A stretch of 64,000 nucleotides of DNA, from assembly GCF_008728515.1 (NCBI RefSeq), contig NC_044978.1, positions 7,893,771 through 7,957,770 on the forward strand. The letters run 5' to 3'. Under the pieces are notes generated by a model. That model saw nothing but the letters and a program-made list of their open reading frames with translations, ran no database searches and was not told where the DNA came from. The position numbers were made by a program, and so were the translations under genes. The DNA is from Papio anubis (Eukaryota; Chordata; Mammalia; Primates; Cercopithecidae). Shown piece after piece: positions 11,903-22,264 of the stretch (positions within the stretch are counted from its first letter, which is position 1; each line of letters opens with the position of its first letter).

Positions 11903-12809
11903 CATAAAAACCCTAGAAGAAATCCTAGGCAATACCATTCAGGACATAGGCATGGGTAAGGACTTCATGTCTAAAACACCAAAAGCAATGGCAACAAAAG
12001 CCAAAATTGACAAATGGGATCTAATTAAACTAAAGAGCGTCTGCACAGCAAAAGAAACTATCATCAGAGTGAACAGGCAACCTACAGAATGGGAGAAAAT
12101 TTTTGCAATCTACTCATCTGACAAAGCGCTAATATCCAGAACCTACAAAGAACTCAAACAAATTTACAAGAAAAAAACAAACCCCATCAAAAAGTGGGCA
12201 AAGAATATGAACAGACAGTTCTCAAAAGAAGACATTTATGCAGCTAAGAGATACATGAAAAAATGCTCATCATCACTAGCCATCAGAGAAATGCAAATCA
12301 AAACCACAACAAGATACTATCTCACACCAGTTAGAATGGCGATCATTAAAAAGTCAGGAAACAACAGGTGCTGGAGAGGATGTGGAGAAATAGGAACACT
12401 TTTACACTGTTGGTGGGACTGTAAACTAGTTCAACCATTTTGGAAGACAGTGTGGTGATGCCTCAAGGATCTAGAACTAAAAATACCATATGACCCAGCC
12501 ATTCCATTACTCGGTATATACCCAAAGGATTATAAATCATGCTGCTATAAAGACACATGCACATGTATGTTTATTGCGGCACTATTCACAATAGCAAAGA
12601 CTTGGAACCAACCCAAATGTCCATCAATGACAGCCTGGATTAAGAAAATGTGGCACATATACACCATGGAATACTATGCGGCCATAAAAAAGGATGAGTT
12701 CATGTCCTTTGTAGGGACATGGATGCAGCTGGAAACCATCATTCTCAGCAAACTATCACAAGAACAGAAAACCAAACACCGCATGTTCTCACTCATAGGT
12801 GGGAATTGA
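11903..12809 (+). pseudogene. L1 ORF2p C-terminal fragment with one premature stop
   Basis: The frame encodes the C-terminal part of the L1 endonuclease/reverse transcriptase protein, beyond the RT domain. It includes the cysteine-rich segment (GCGEIGTLLHCWWDCK, near codons ending at 12425). The reading frame is unbroken across the whole fragment except for one TGA at 12456-12458, where intact L1s commonly have CGA. That is a CpG-to-TpG change. The frame resumes at once and ends in the normal FSLIGGN terminus. With no start, endonuclease or RT domain, it cannot make a functional protein. The low damage marks it as relatively recent. Confidence 0.9.
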
Positions 12810-13024
12810 ACAATGAGAACACTTGGACACAGGAAGGGGAACATCACACACCGGGGCCTGTTGTGGGGTGCGGGGAGGGGGGAGGGATAGCATTAGGAGA
12901 TATACCTAATGTAAATGATGAGTTAACGGGTACAGCACACCGACATGGCACATGTATACATATGTAACAAACCTGCACGTTGTGTACATGTACCCTAGAA
13001 CTTAAAGTATAATAATAATAAAAA
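11903..13024 (+). mobile_element. 5'-truncated young L1 (L1PA type), 1.1 kb
   Basis: The last part of ORF2, the complete 3' UTR and the tail of a primate L1 are present, colinear and little diverged. The 3' UTR has the G-rich run GCGGGGAGGGGGGAGGG, GCACACCGACATGGCACATG, AACAAACCTGCACGTTGTG and CTAGAACTTAAAGTATAATAATAATAAAA. The 5' break is within ORF2 at about 11903. I searched the flanks for a TSD by eye and found none that convinced me. Confidence 0.94.
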
Positions 13025-13440
13025 GACGCGGCTTGCTAATTTGGCTTTGATAATTCAGAGTCTTGGGAAAAGGAGGGTGCTCTCTGAAAAGCACTGACTT
13101 AAATGGGTGAGAGCAATGTAACACACAAAGCTCTAGTTAAGGAATTGCTGGGCATCTAGATTCCCTATCTGGAGTATTAGGGCTCTAAGATCTCAGTTCA
13201 AAACTATACGGGTGGTTTAACCCATCAGCTTGTTGTCATCCTATCAGAACTCCCCTATTTTATTGGGCCCTGATCCATATCTCAGCTCATTTGACCACTG
13301 AAAACTTTGCTGTCGCCTCTAGTTGTTACCTGCACCGGTTTCCCAGTTCGTGGTCTAACCGAATTCTGATTATAAGATGTTTTGTATAGCAAGGTAGATC
13401 ATTATTTGGATAGACCATTGTGGCTTACTGAGACATAACT
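13025..13440. other. Unassigned unique DNA
   Basis: No repeat or coding signal recognised between the L1 tail and the Alu poly-T. Confidence 0.5.
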
Positions 13441-13742
13441 GTTTTTTTTTTTTTTTTTTTTTTGAGGCGGAGTCTCGCTCTGTCGCCCGGGCTGGAGTGC
13501 AGTGGCTGGATCTCAGCTCACTGCAAGCTCCGCCTCCCGGGTTCCCGCCATTCTCCTGCCTCAGCCTCCCGAGTAGCTGGGACTACAGGTGCCGCCACCA
13601 CACCTGGCTAATTTTTTGTATTTTTAGTAGAGACGGGGTTTCACCGGGTTAGCCAGGATGGTCTCGATCTCCTGACCTCATGATCCGCCCGCCGCGGCCT
13701 CCCAAAGTGCTGGGATTACAGGCGTGAGCCACCGCGCCCGGC
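13441..13742 (-). mobile_element. AluY-type, full length
   Basis: This runs from a T23 tail to GCCACCGCGCCCGGC in the orientation shown. It retains many CpGs, so it is young. GTGGCTGGATCTCAGCTC resembles the AluYRa-type variant seen at 37914. No clean TSD is visible; it is followed by a pyrimidine-rich stretch with (TC)n at about 13760-13780. Confidence 0.95.
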
Positions 13743-16700
13743 TTCTTTTTCTTTTTTGCTTTCTCTCTCTCTCTCTCTTTTTGTCTCCTGGGTTATTCAA
13801 GTGTGTAGCCATTGGCACCCAAGTAAACAAGGGTGAAAATGAAATCTCCATCTGGGAACAGCTTCTGACTCCATCAGGTCATGATCAGTGCATTGACGCT
13901 GAAATCCCTCAAACGCAAAGTATGCCCCTTATACTCCTGCAGAAATTCAAAGTTCAACCTGAATTTTGTAGTTCTTTGCTTCTTATAGTTGAATAATGTG
14001 CGGTTTCATAGAGGCTAACGGATACTCACTAGTATTTGCTGAGTTGGTGGAAGATACTATTCATAAACTAATATTAGTGTGTTACCAGAATTAACTGAGA
14101 ACTCTAAGCCAGGATTCCACTAAGACATTTGATTACAACCTCATGCCTGAGAGCCTTGCAGTACTCCTGAGATTCATGTTCACATGAAACTTGTTAGAGT
14201 TCTTGAAATCTAGGGAGGCACATGTGGTTATTACTGCTGTTTTGGTTGCAAACTGACATGAATTAACATATTTGTGACATTATGATTAGATTTTATCTGT
14301 ACTCATCATGGACTGTGCTGTGTTGGTATTGTATTATAATATGTTGATTGTTATTTTGTTTATCCTAAAGTATTTTTTTATTATGGGGTCTTTTTCTCTC
14401 GGAAAATGGAAATAGTCTGGGGTATGTACATCTGTAAGTGAGCCACAGTCGAGAGGCTTAAGAATCGCTGCCATAAAAAGATGGAAGTTAGCATACAAAA
14501 ACTTTCATGAGTAGGGGACCTGCAATAATGACTCTTGCCTGTGGCGAATTACCCTTAGACCTCTGGACCCAGGAGAAAGACTTAGGGGAACTGGGTACAC
14601 AAGGACAAGTGTCAAGGGCAGGTAACTCACTTGACACTCTTGCTCAGGGCCAGCCTTGTTTGTATATTGCAGAGAGTCCAAATTTTTTTCAATTTTGCCT
14701 TCTTATTCAGGTATCATGAGAACCATTAACTTTTTTGCCTATAATTTGTTTTTACCTAACTTTACTAGAAATGCATTTTCTACGCAGAATGTATATTACA
14801 TTTCCTATTTGTCCTGAAACCAATGTAGTGTTTCTTCATGCTTTTATGCATGATATTTACTGTCTTTGACATTTTTATTTAGTAGTCAGTATTAATAAAT
14901 CTTCATGAGAGTAGCAGAGTCATTGTGATTTTGTTAAAAATGCATTGCTTACAGTTCTTTGAAGAAGTATGAATGTTGGGCTAAAAAGACAAACAAAGGA
15001 ACAAACACTCTCATAGAAGCCATCTAATTCATCTTTGCATTGGTGAAATAAATATATTCACTGAACTGTTAATTTTATTCTGAGCTCTATTCTTTCAAAT
15101 TCTTCAAGTATTAAATTAGGGTTAAGGTAGCACTTAAAAAAGTTAAGAATGTATATAAATCAGCCCACAAATATAGCTACCTAGTTTCTCATAAAAACAC
15201 CCCCAAATTATTAATATTTTTCATGCAGATTTGTGAAAGACATGATTCATGTGAGCATTCTTTCTGATGTCTGAGCTAAATTTCTCTTGTTTGTACCTGT
15301 ATTTATGTCCATCAATAACTTCAGTGAGAACCAGGATGTTCTTTACTTCTTATGGGATAGACTATTTTATAAAAAACTAAATCCACTAGAGTTACCTTTC
15401 ATGTTTCATATGTTTTACTCCCTGGGAACAGTGCTCTATTGCTGTAAACTGGACGTAATAGTCTAGTCATCAAAATAATTGAGGAACAATAATAAAAGAA
15501 ATATAATACAGTTTCATATATAATATAATGAAGTAGCAATTTAGAAAAACACATCGTTTTTACTCTATTTTTTACTGAGAAAACACATGGAAAAGAAATT
15601 TGCTACAGTGCCTGGCACATCGTAAGACCTGAAAATATGTTTTGTTTTGTCCCCTTTTTGTCTTGCTTCTCATAGCAATTGGCTCTGTGACAAAGCTTGA
15701 GATACATTTTTTTTCTGCAGGGAGGCATTTCTGTTAATGAAGTTTAAAAGCTTAGATTCGGGTGAGAAAAAAGAAAATGGTGGTATTGATAAGAGATGGA
15801 AAGGGAAATTGAAAATGTATTTTAGTGTGTTATCAGATAAAATGATTTATAGGAATTATAAATGTTCTATTGCATTTTATAAGAAACATAGTAGCATATG
15901 GGAAAACGGTTTTAGTTTATGGCCTTTCATGACCCTAAGTTCTTTTACATGCAGTTCTCCCTAGTTTCAGATTTGTAGAAAAGTGTGTGTGTGTGATTGT
16001 GTGTGTGTTGTGTAAGTTTGCTAATTAAAAGACATTACCCTGCTCCTTTTTAAGCTTAATTAAATATCTATTTTGTCTTTAAGAAACGCTTTAAAGAGAC
16101 ATTACTTTGTAACACCTTATCAAATAATGACAGTATCTACAAAATACATCTTAAATATTAACACAAAATTTAACAGTATCCACCCAAGCCAAAGACAAAT
16201 CAATATTGAAGAGGTGAGCATAGATCAGAAGAGGAGGTCATGGGTTCAATCTGTGGGGATATTTCTCATAGAGACTCAAAGCAAAGAATACAAAAATCAC
16301 TGTGGCAAAATTCCACAAATGAATTTTCCTGCTGACAGTGAAATTATCCTATACTAGTTGTATGTTAACAGAGAAACTCACACAAAGGATAATTTCACAA
16401 TAAAGTGATTACTTAAAATAACTGAGGTAGGTTGGTCAAAAGAGGAAAAATGGAAGTAAAAGAAATATTTTCATGGTACAAAATATGTTCTTCCATTAAA
16501 CCATCACGAAGCTAACCAAATCAAAGACAATGTTTGAGATGTTAAATGCTATCAATAAATTTACTTATCTGGGTATATTATAGCCATTTTGACAAGTCAT
16601 GGACTTAGAAGTATTAGGGATGTTGAAAGATAGAAAGAATAAAGAAAGAACAAGGGAAAACAGAAAAAGAGAAAAAACTTGAACAAATAGGTATTGGTTG

Positions 16701-18941
16701 AAACACTCAGCAAGGTCTAGCCCTGCTTGAAGTATTGTCCACATAATGAATATTTCAGGTGCATCTTGAGATCCTTATGTTTTTCAAAGACAAGTAGACA
16801 AGATGCATTTTACATCTGTTAAAGACTTCTGATTGGCACACATGTTGAAAGACTGTCTCAAGACTGAAAGGCGGAACGTTCCTCAAAAGCCATAGCTATG
16901 AAATATTTATTCCACCTTCTTTCATGGAAAAGACTGAATTGACTTCGTGACATAAAGCTCTACTAATAATGCCAAGAAAATTACACATCCTGTGTTAAAT
17001 GATTATTCTTACAAGGTGAGCCAGGTCTTGTGTGTCATAGATGATCACAGAGAATAATGCAAGTTAAAGTTTACAGTGTTCTTGTAAAAGATAATAATGT
17101 ATTTTCAAGCTTTATAGCATGAGGGACACAAGGTCTGCTGAAGATTTCTTAAGAAAGATAATGCTGGATGATTTTTTCCCCAGGATTGTTTAGTTTCTTT
17201 CTTTTTAATTTCAAAATTACATTTTTTTCGATATCAACCCCTGCTTGTGAGAACCTTTTGTGTATAAAAATGCTGGAGCGATACCTTTGAGTATACTTTT
17301 TATTAAGCAAGGCAAAGACTTGTGTGCCTCCAAATATTGCTCAAATCTCCAAAGCCAGCTGAATAAATAAACATAATGTGATCTGTAGCCCAAAAGTCGG
17401 CAAATGACTCCATATGATGTTAAAAAAACTATGATTCCTTCTAAGTATTTCTTGGAGCCAATGATTAGCAGTTTTGTTTAAGTTCTGGGACCCCTGAGCC
17501 CCCATAAAAATAACTTTGAAATATTATATTATGTGGGAAAATTTTACACACACGCACATTTATAATCAGCAGACAGGGCCTCTGCCCTTCGTCAACCTGA
17601 TAATCAACCATAGGACCTACTCAAACATGAAAAAAATAAAAGATTGAGAACTCTAAAGCACATAATCTTAGAGCCATTTAGAACCATGTGTATTTCTGAA
17701 ATCCTCTATTACCGCAAATCTCTTGGTTGTATTTTCTATGGCATTGTCTGTTTCTCATTATCAAAGTCTAAAGAAATTTGATACAGTCATGTAACACTTG
17801 GCGAAGGAGTGTTAGAAAAACGCATTCCAAAGTGCTCGGCTTATCTTTTCTTTCCAAAGCAGTAACTACTGTCTGGCTTTACTCTTCTGGAGAAGCCAAC
17901 TGGGAGGGCGGAGAGAAAAAAAAAATCAAACCAAAGTAAATTAAACAATGGCCCTGTGCCTGAAATAATCACAGATGTCAGCTTTTAAACAATGCATTGT
18001 AGTTAACAGGCGCTTAAGGCAACATTAACATGGAGAATTCCTACTTGCTAAAGTCACCTTTTGCTTATAGAGTGTGTGGCATGCCATTCTTGAAAGCAGA
18101 GTTTAGATGGAACCAGACAGAATACGATGATATGGGCAAAGTCTGAGGTTTGCATTGCCTGTAACGGTAATAATCAGATGGCAATTGGCTTCAGGAAATC
18201 AGATTATGAGTTCCGGGGATGGTCTAAGGGACATCTTATTCTTTCTTTTGGCCAGAACTCAGGGACTACATGTCATCCTTTCGTAAGAGTCAAGACATTA
18301 AAGAAAGTCTGAGGAAAAAAATGATAAATGATAGCTTTGAAGGAAGTTTTGTGTGTGTTACTCCAACAGGTGCTTTTTTTCTGCTCATGTAAATTAGTTA
18401 AGTTATTCAGATATTACACAAATAGTATTCAGACAATTCTAGAAGCACATCTGATCAATTAAGATAAAACTCTGTTTTTGCAATTCAAGCTTTTAAAAAG
18501 CATTATAGTTAAAATACACTGCAAAGACATGCTGGGATAATTGGTTGTCAAAGTACATTGGTACCACTGAGTAGTCTTAAAATAGCAGGAAATGCAACTG
18601 AATACTGGAAAGGAAATCACTATTTCACTTTTTCAAATAAAACATATTGCACCTCTGAGTTCACAATGGGATATTTGCTGAGAGTCTGTAATTAACTCAT
18701 AATGATGAGAACCACAGTAATAAACATTTCCTTAGTAAAACACTCACTTGTTTTCATAATTTCCTACTTTTTTGCTATTTCCTTGTTGTTTTTTTATTAG
18801 CTTGTCACTATTACTCAAGAAAATAATGGAGAAAAGGGTGAATAATTTTTCTAGAAAAGGACTATTTTTAAATGTTATATAAAGAAAGGACACTTCTTGA
18901 TAAAAGCTATCATATCATCAGATAGTTCATATGGCATAAGG
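13743..18941. other. Long unassigned, mostly unique block
   Basis: About 5 kb with no interspersed repeat that I recognise, apart from a TG microsatellite at 15983-16013. Frames of 60-94 codons occur but have no similarity that I know and no consistent codon pattern. The part at 17820-18080 has paired SOX-like words (AACAATGG, AACAATGC) and could be a conserved noncoding element. Confidence 0.5.
15983..16013 (+). repeat. (TG)n microsatellite, interrupted
   Basis: GTGTGTGTGTGTG, then ATT, then GTGTGTGTGTTGTGT. Confidence 0.9.
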
Positions 18942-18953
18942 AAAAATGAGGGA
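18942..18953 (+). repeat. 12-bp TSD, left
   Basis: AAAAATGAGGGA is repeated exactly at 19103-19114, bracketing a half Alu. Confidence 0.92.
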
Positions 18954-19102
18954 TTTTTTTTTTTTTGAGACCGAGTCTCACTCTGTCACCCTGGGCGGAG
19001 TGCAGTGGCACGATCTCGACTCACTGCAACCTCTGCCCCCTGGGTTCAAGTGATTCTCCCACCTCAATCTCCTTGAGTAGCTGGGACTAGAGGCGCATGG
19101 CC
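18954..19102 (-). mobile_element. 5'-truncated Alu, right monomer only
   Basis: This holds the poly-T tail and the right arm, ending after GTAGCTGGGACTAGAGGCGCATGG. The left arm is absent, yet a perfect 12-bp TSD flanks the fragment. It therefore arrived truncated rather than being cut down later. Confidence 0.93.
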
Positions 19103-19144
19103 AAAAATGAGGGAATTTTGACATACATGTAAAATTATTTTACT

Positions 19145-19745
19145 TTGAAAACCCAGAACCAACAAGACCAACACGCCCCTCAACTGAAGATCACCTACAG
19201 CAGCTGCTTCCTGCCTCCTCTCCTGCGTGTCTGGCACATAGCTGTTGGATTAATCTTCCCAAATACCTTTTCATCATGTCACTCCCTTGCCCCAAACCCT
19301 TCAAGAGCTGCCCAGTTCCAACAGTACAAAGCCCACATTCCTCGGCCAGGCATTAAGCCCCCTGTACAACTGGTTTCAATTTTCTATTCTTGCCTCATTT
19401 CCCACTATTTCCTTCTAATGTAACAGCCCATGTGAATTATCTGGCCTGTCTGGTCAATCACCTTTGAAAAAGCTATACCTTTCTTCTTTGGCTGTCATTT
19501 CCTCAAGCTGTTCACTGTCTGGGTGCTCCCCTCCTCCATCCCCTGGCACATCCTTCAGCGCTGGTCTGGGCCTTCGCACAGGCTGTCAGGTAGGTTTACC
19601 TGTTCTGCAAATGCATCCTGGCTCTGCATGAGATTTCAAGCTCCATGTGAGCAGGAATGTATCATATACTTCTCTGCGTCTGCTACCATTTTTAGCACAG
19701 TATCTTGTATTGTATGGCACTAGATAAATAGCTATTGGTTGATAT
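19145..19745 (-). mobile_element. L2-like ancient LINE fragment, antisense
   Basis: Plus-strand landmarks of the reversed 3' part of L2-type repeats are seen in order: CATGTCACTCCCTTGCC, CCCTTCAAGAGCTGCCCAGT, GGGCCTTCGCACAGGCTGT, then AGCACAGTATCTTG and GATAAATAGCTATTGG near the end. Diverged; the class call rests on remembered consensus. Confidence 0.5.
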
Positions 19746-19980
19746 AACAATGGTTACTCTAACACACGAAGCATCAACCCAGCATCTGATGTGCCTCACT
19801 AGTGTCCGTTAGAAATAGCTGGTTCATTACCAAAACCTCTAATTTCTGCCCCCCACAAATTGTCCTATAACATCCTTAAAAGTAAGAGCAAGGCAAGGAA
19901 TAAAGCAAATAAATCTTGCAAAGTATTTGGGCTGAATTTGCAAAACCTATAAATCTAAACTTCATTTATTGCATATCAAG

Positions 19981-20126
19981 ATATATGCCAAAATTCAGGA
20001 GGCTGAGATGGGAGGATTGTGCTGCCTTGTGCTGCTGCAGCGAGCTGTGATTGCACCACTGTGCTCCAGCCTGGGTGACAGAGTGGGATCCTGTCTCAAA
20101 ATAATATATACATATATATGCCAAAA
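19981..20126 (+). mobile_element. 5'-truncated Alu right-arm fragment with TSD
   Basis: The Alu right arm runs from CAGGAGGCTGAGATGGGAGG to GGGTGACAGAGTGGGATCC and CTCAAAATA. The 13-bp sequence ATATATGCCAAAA lies immediately before it (19981-19993) and after it (20114-20126). So, like the element at 18954, this is a short Alu insertion that arrived truncated. Confidence 0.9.
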
Positions 20127-20339
20127 CTAAATGATTGTAATACATGTAAATAGTTATTTAAAAACTTAAAAATACTCTAGATATTTAGAAGTAGCTGAAT
20201 GCAGCATGTGCTCAGGATCACTGGGTCCAGTTTTGGCTGTGACTGTGATGGCCTGGCTTGGGGAGGGGACTCTGGTTCCAACTGCCTGGCAGGACTCACT
20301 GCTCCACATGTCTCTCTCTGTCCTTTCTCCTCACAGCAG
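20127..20339. other. Unassigned
   Basis: No feature recognised; the L2-like block begins just after. Confidence 0.4.
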
Positions 20340-21232
20340 ACAGAGGCATGTTTCTCTAATGAACATTATTAGGCCACACCACTCCTCTGCTTAAACCCTG
20401 CCAATGGCTTCCCCATTACACCTGCATAGAAATACAGTCTTTCCCTCTTTTTTTTTTTATTTGGAGGAACAGGGTCTCTCTCTGTCACCCAGGCTGGAGT
20501 GCAGTGGTGGGATCTCAGCTCACTGCAACTCAGGCCCAAGGGATTCTCCGACCTCACCCACCCCAGTAGCTGGGACTACAGGTGTGCACCACCATGCCTG
20601 GCCTAGCTAATTTTTTTTTTTTTTTTTTTTTTTTGTAGAGATGGGGTTTCACTATGTTGGCTAGGCTTGTCTCAAACTCCTGACCTCAAGTGATTCTCCC
20701 GCATCAGCCTCCCAAAATGCTGGGATTACAGGCATGAGCCACTGCCCCTGGCTAAAAATCCAGTGTCTTTTCATGACTAACAAGGCCCTTTGCTCAGATC
20801 TTATCCACTGCTCCCCTTGCCCACTACTCCTCCCCTCACCTGCCCCCTCCAGCCACCCTGGCCTTCCTTCTGCCATCTCTCTTTGTATTTACTGTTCGCC
20901 CAACCAAAACCTCTGCCCTTGATCTTTTCCTGGCTGGTTCCTTCTGTTCATTCTCAAACATTTCTCTTCAATGAGGTCTTTCTTAATCACCAAATCTAAA
21001 TTCAGTGCCTCTCATTCCCTCATCTTACCCTCCATCACATCACCCAATTTGAAAAAATATTCCCTACTGGTATCTGAAATAATCTCAATTATTAAGTAAT
21101 GTACTTGCCTATCTTCCTCCATTAGAAGTAGACACCATGGAGCTTAGTATCTTTTCTGTTTTAATCACTATGGTTTGCCCCAGAAATTGCTTTGGCATGC
21201 AGCATGTGCTAAATATTTGTCAAATGAATAAA
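20340..21232 (-). mobile_element. L2-like LINE fragment, antisense, split by AluJ
   Basis: Plus-strand text matches the reversed 3' part of L2-type repeats: CCTGCCAATGGCTTCCCC before the Alu, then CCAGCCACCCTGGCCTTC, CAATGAGGTCTTTCTTAATCACC, GACACCATGGAGCTTAG and GCTAAATATTTGTCAAATGAATAA after it. The two halves fit either side of 20447-20754. Confidence 0.58.
20447..20754 (-). mobile_element. AluJ-type, full length
   Basis: Poly-T, both arms and a T21 linker at about 20613-20633. Many CpGs are lost, fitting an old J-type. AAATACAGTCTTT (20430-20442) and AAATCCAGTGTCTTT (20757-20771) look like a decayed TSD. Confidence 0.9.
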
Positions 21233-21234
21233 CT

Positions 21235-21315
21235 TGCCTAAAGTCCACAGCGAATAAGTGACAGAATAAGCCCTGAAACCCAAGTCTGCCTGTTGCCATA
21301 ACCTCCTACTCTGTC
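21235..21315 (-). mobile_element. MIR fragment, antisense
   Basis: GTCCACAGCGAATAAGTGACAG, then CCCTGAAACCCAAGTCTGCC and CCTCCTACTCTGTCC follow the reversed MIR core. Short and diverged. Confidence 0.6.
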
Positions 21316-21974
21316 CAGGTGCTGCCATGCCCCAGACTCCACTTCGCCATCCATATGCCGAGTGCTGACCTCCCCTGGCGTGTACAGGGCAGAAGCCAGG
21401 GATTCAACATAAATACAACAGAGAGAGCCAGCATGCCTGTCAGTGCAGGAGGAGCGGCCTGCCCGGGGCATCACACAGGACTGGGACCACGGAACCTCAG
21501 GCCAGACCAAGAAGTCACCCCAGAAGTATCAGCTGGAGGGACAATCACACCAAATCACTTATAACTTTGTTAGAAACCATTCGGCACTATTGCCAGTGTT
21601 TAAGGCATGGACATGGATAGAATGGGCGAAAAGGGAAACATCTATGGGGGTACACTATAGAAGATAAATCAGCAAGATGTACTCATTCATGAGATATTGG
21701 AGAGAGTAGGCGCAGGCAATAAAAAAATCTCAAACGGGTTGACTGGGAAGGGGGGGTGTCATTGTTAGAGCTCATGCACTTAGAAAGCAGAGGAGGCTTT
21801 GCAGATGAAGCCAGGGGGAAGACTGAGGACTGTTTTAGATTTATAGATCTTGGCATATTGTTGGTGCTCAGAAAAGATTTGTCCAATGTCCCAGATTCCC
21901 TTGGAAAGTTAAGAGGAAGGAGAACATTGAGGTAGGGGTAACCATAAATTCCTCAAGGTCTGGGACCATGTGCC
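21316..21974. other. Unassigned
   Basis: No repeat or gene recognised. Moderately GC-rich up to about 21540. Confidence 0.4.
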
Positions 21975-22264
21975 CATCCTTCCCTCCCTCCCTCCTTCCT
22001 TCCCTCCCTCCCTCCCTCCCTCCCTTCCTTCCTTCCTTCCCTCCCTCCCTTCCTTCTTTCCTCCCTCCCTCTTTTCCTTCCTCCTTTTGCTCCTTCCTTC
22101 TTCCTCCTTCCCTCTTTTCCTTCCTTTCTTCCTCCCTCCTTCTTTCCTACCTCCTTCTCTCCTTGCTTCCTCCTGTCCTCCCTCCCTTCCTCTCTCCTTT
22201 CCTTCCATCCTCTCCCTTTTTCTCCTTCCTTTATTCTCATTTTCTCTGTTTTCTTTCTTTCTTC
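21975..22264 (+). repeat. Polypyrimidine (CCTT/CCCT)n tract, 290 bp
   Basis: Almost purely C and T on this strand, built from CTTC and CCTC tetramers with few interruptions. Being homopurine on the other strand, it could adopt triplex structures. Long frames across it (Lys/Glu/Arg/Gly on one strand, Ser/Pro/Leu on the other) are composition artefacts. Confidence 0.97.

Noticed and set aside
11886..12967. A functional L1 protein gene
   Set aside because: It is 5'-truncated, lacks the endonuclease and RT domains, and has a premature stop.
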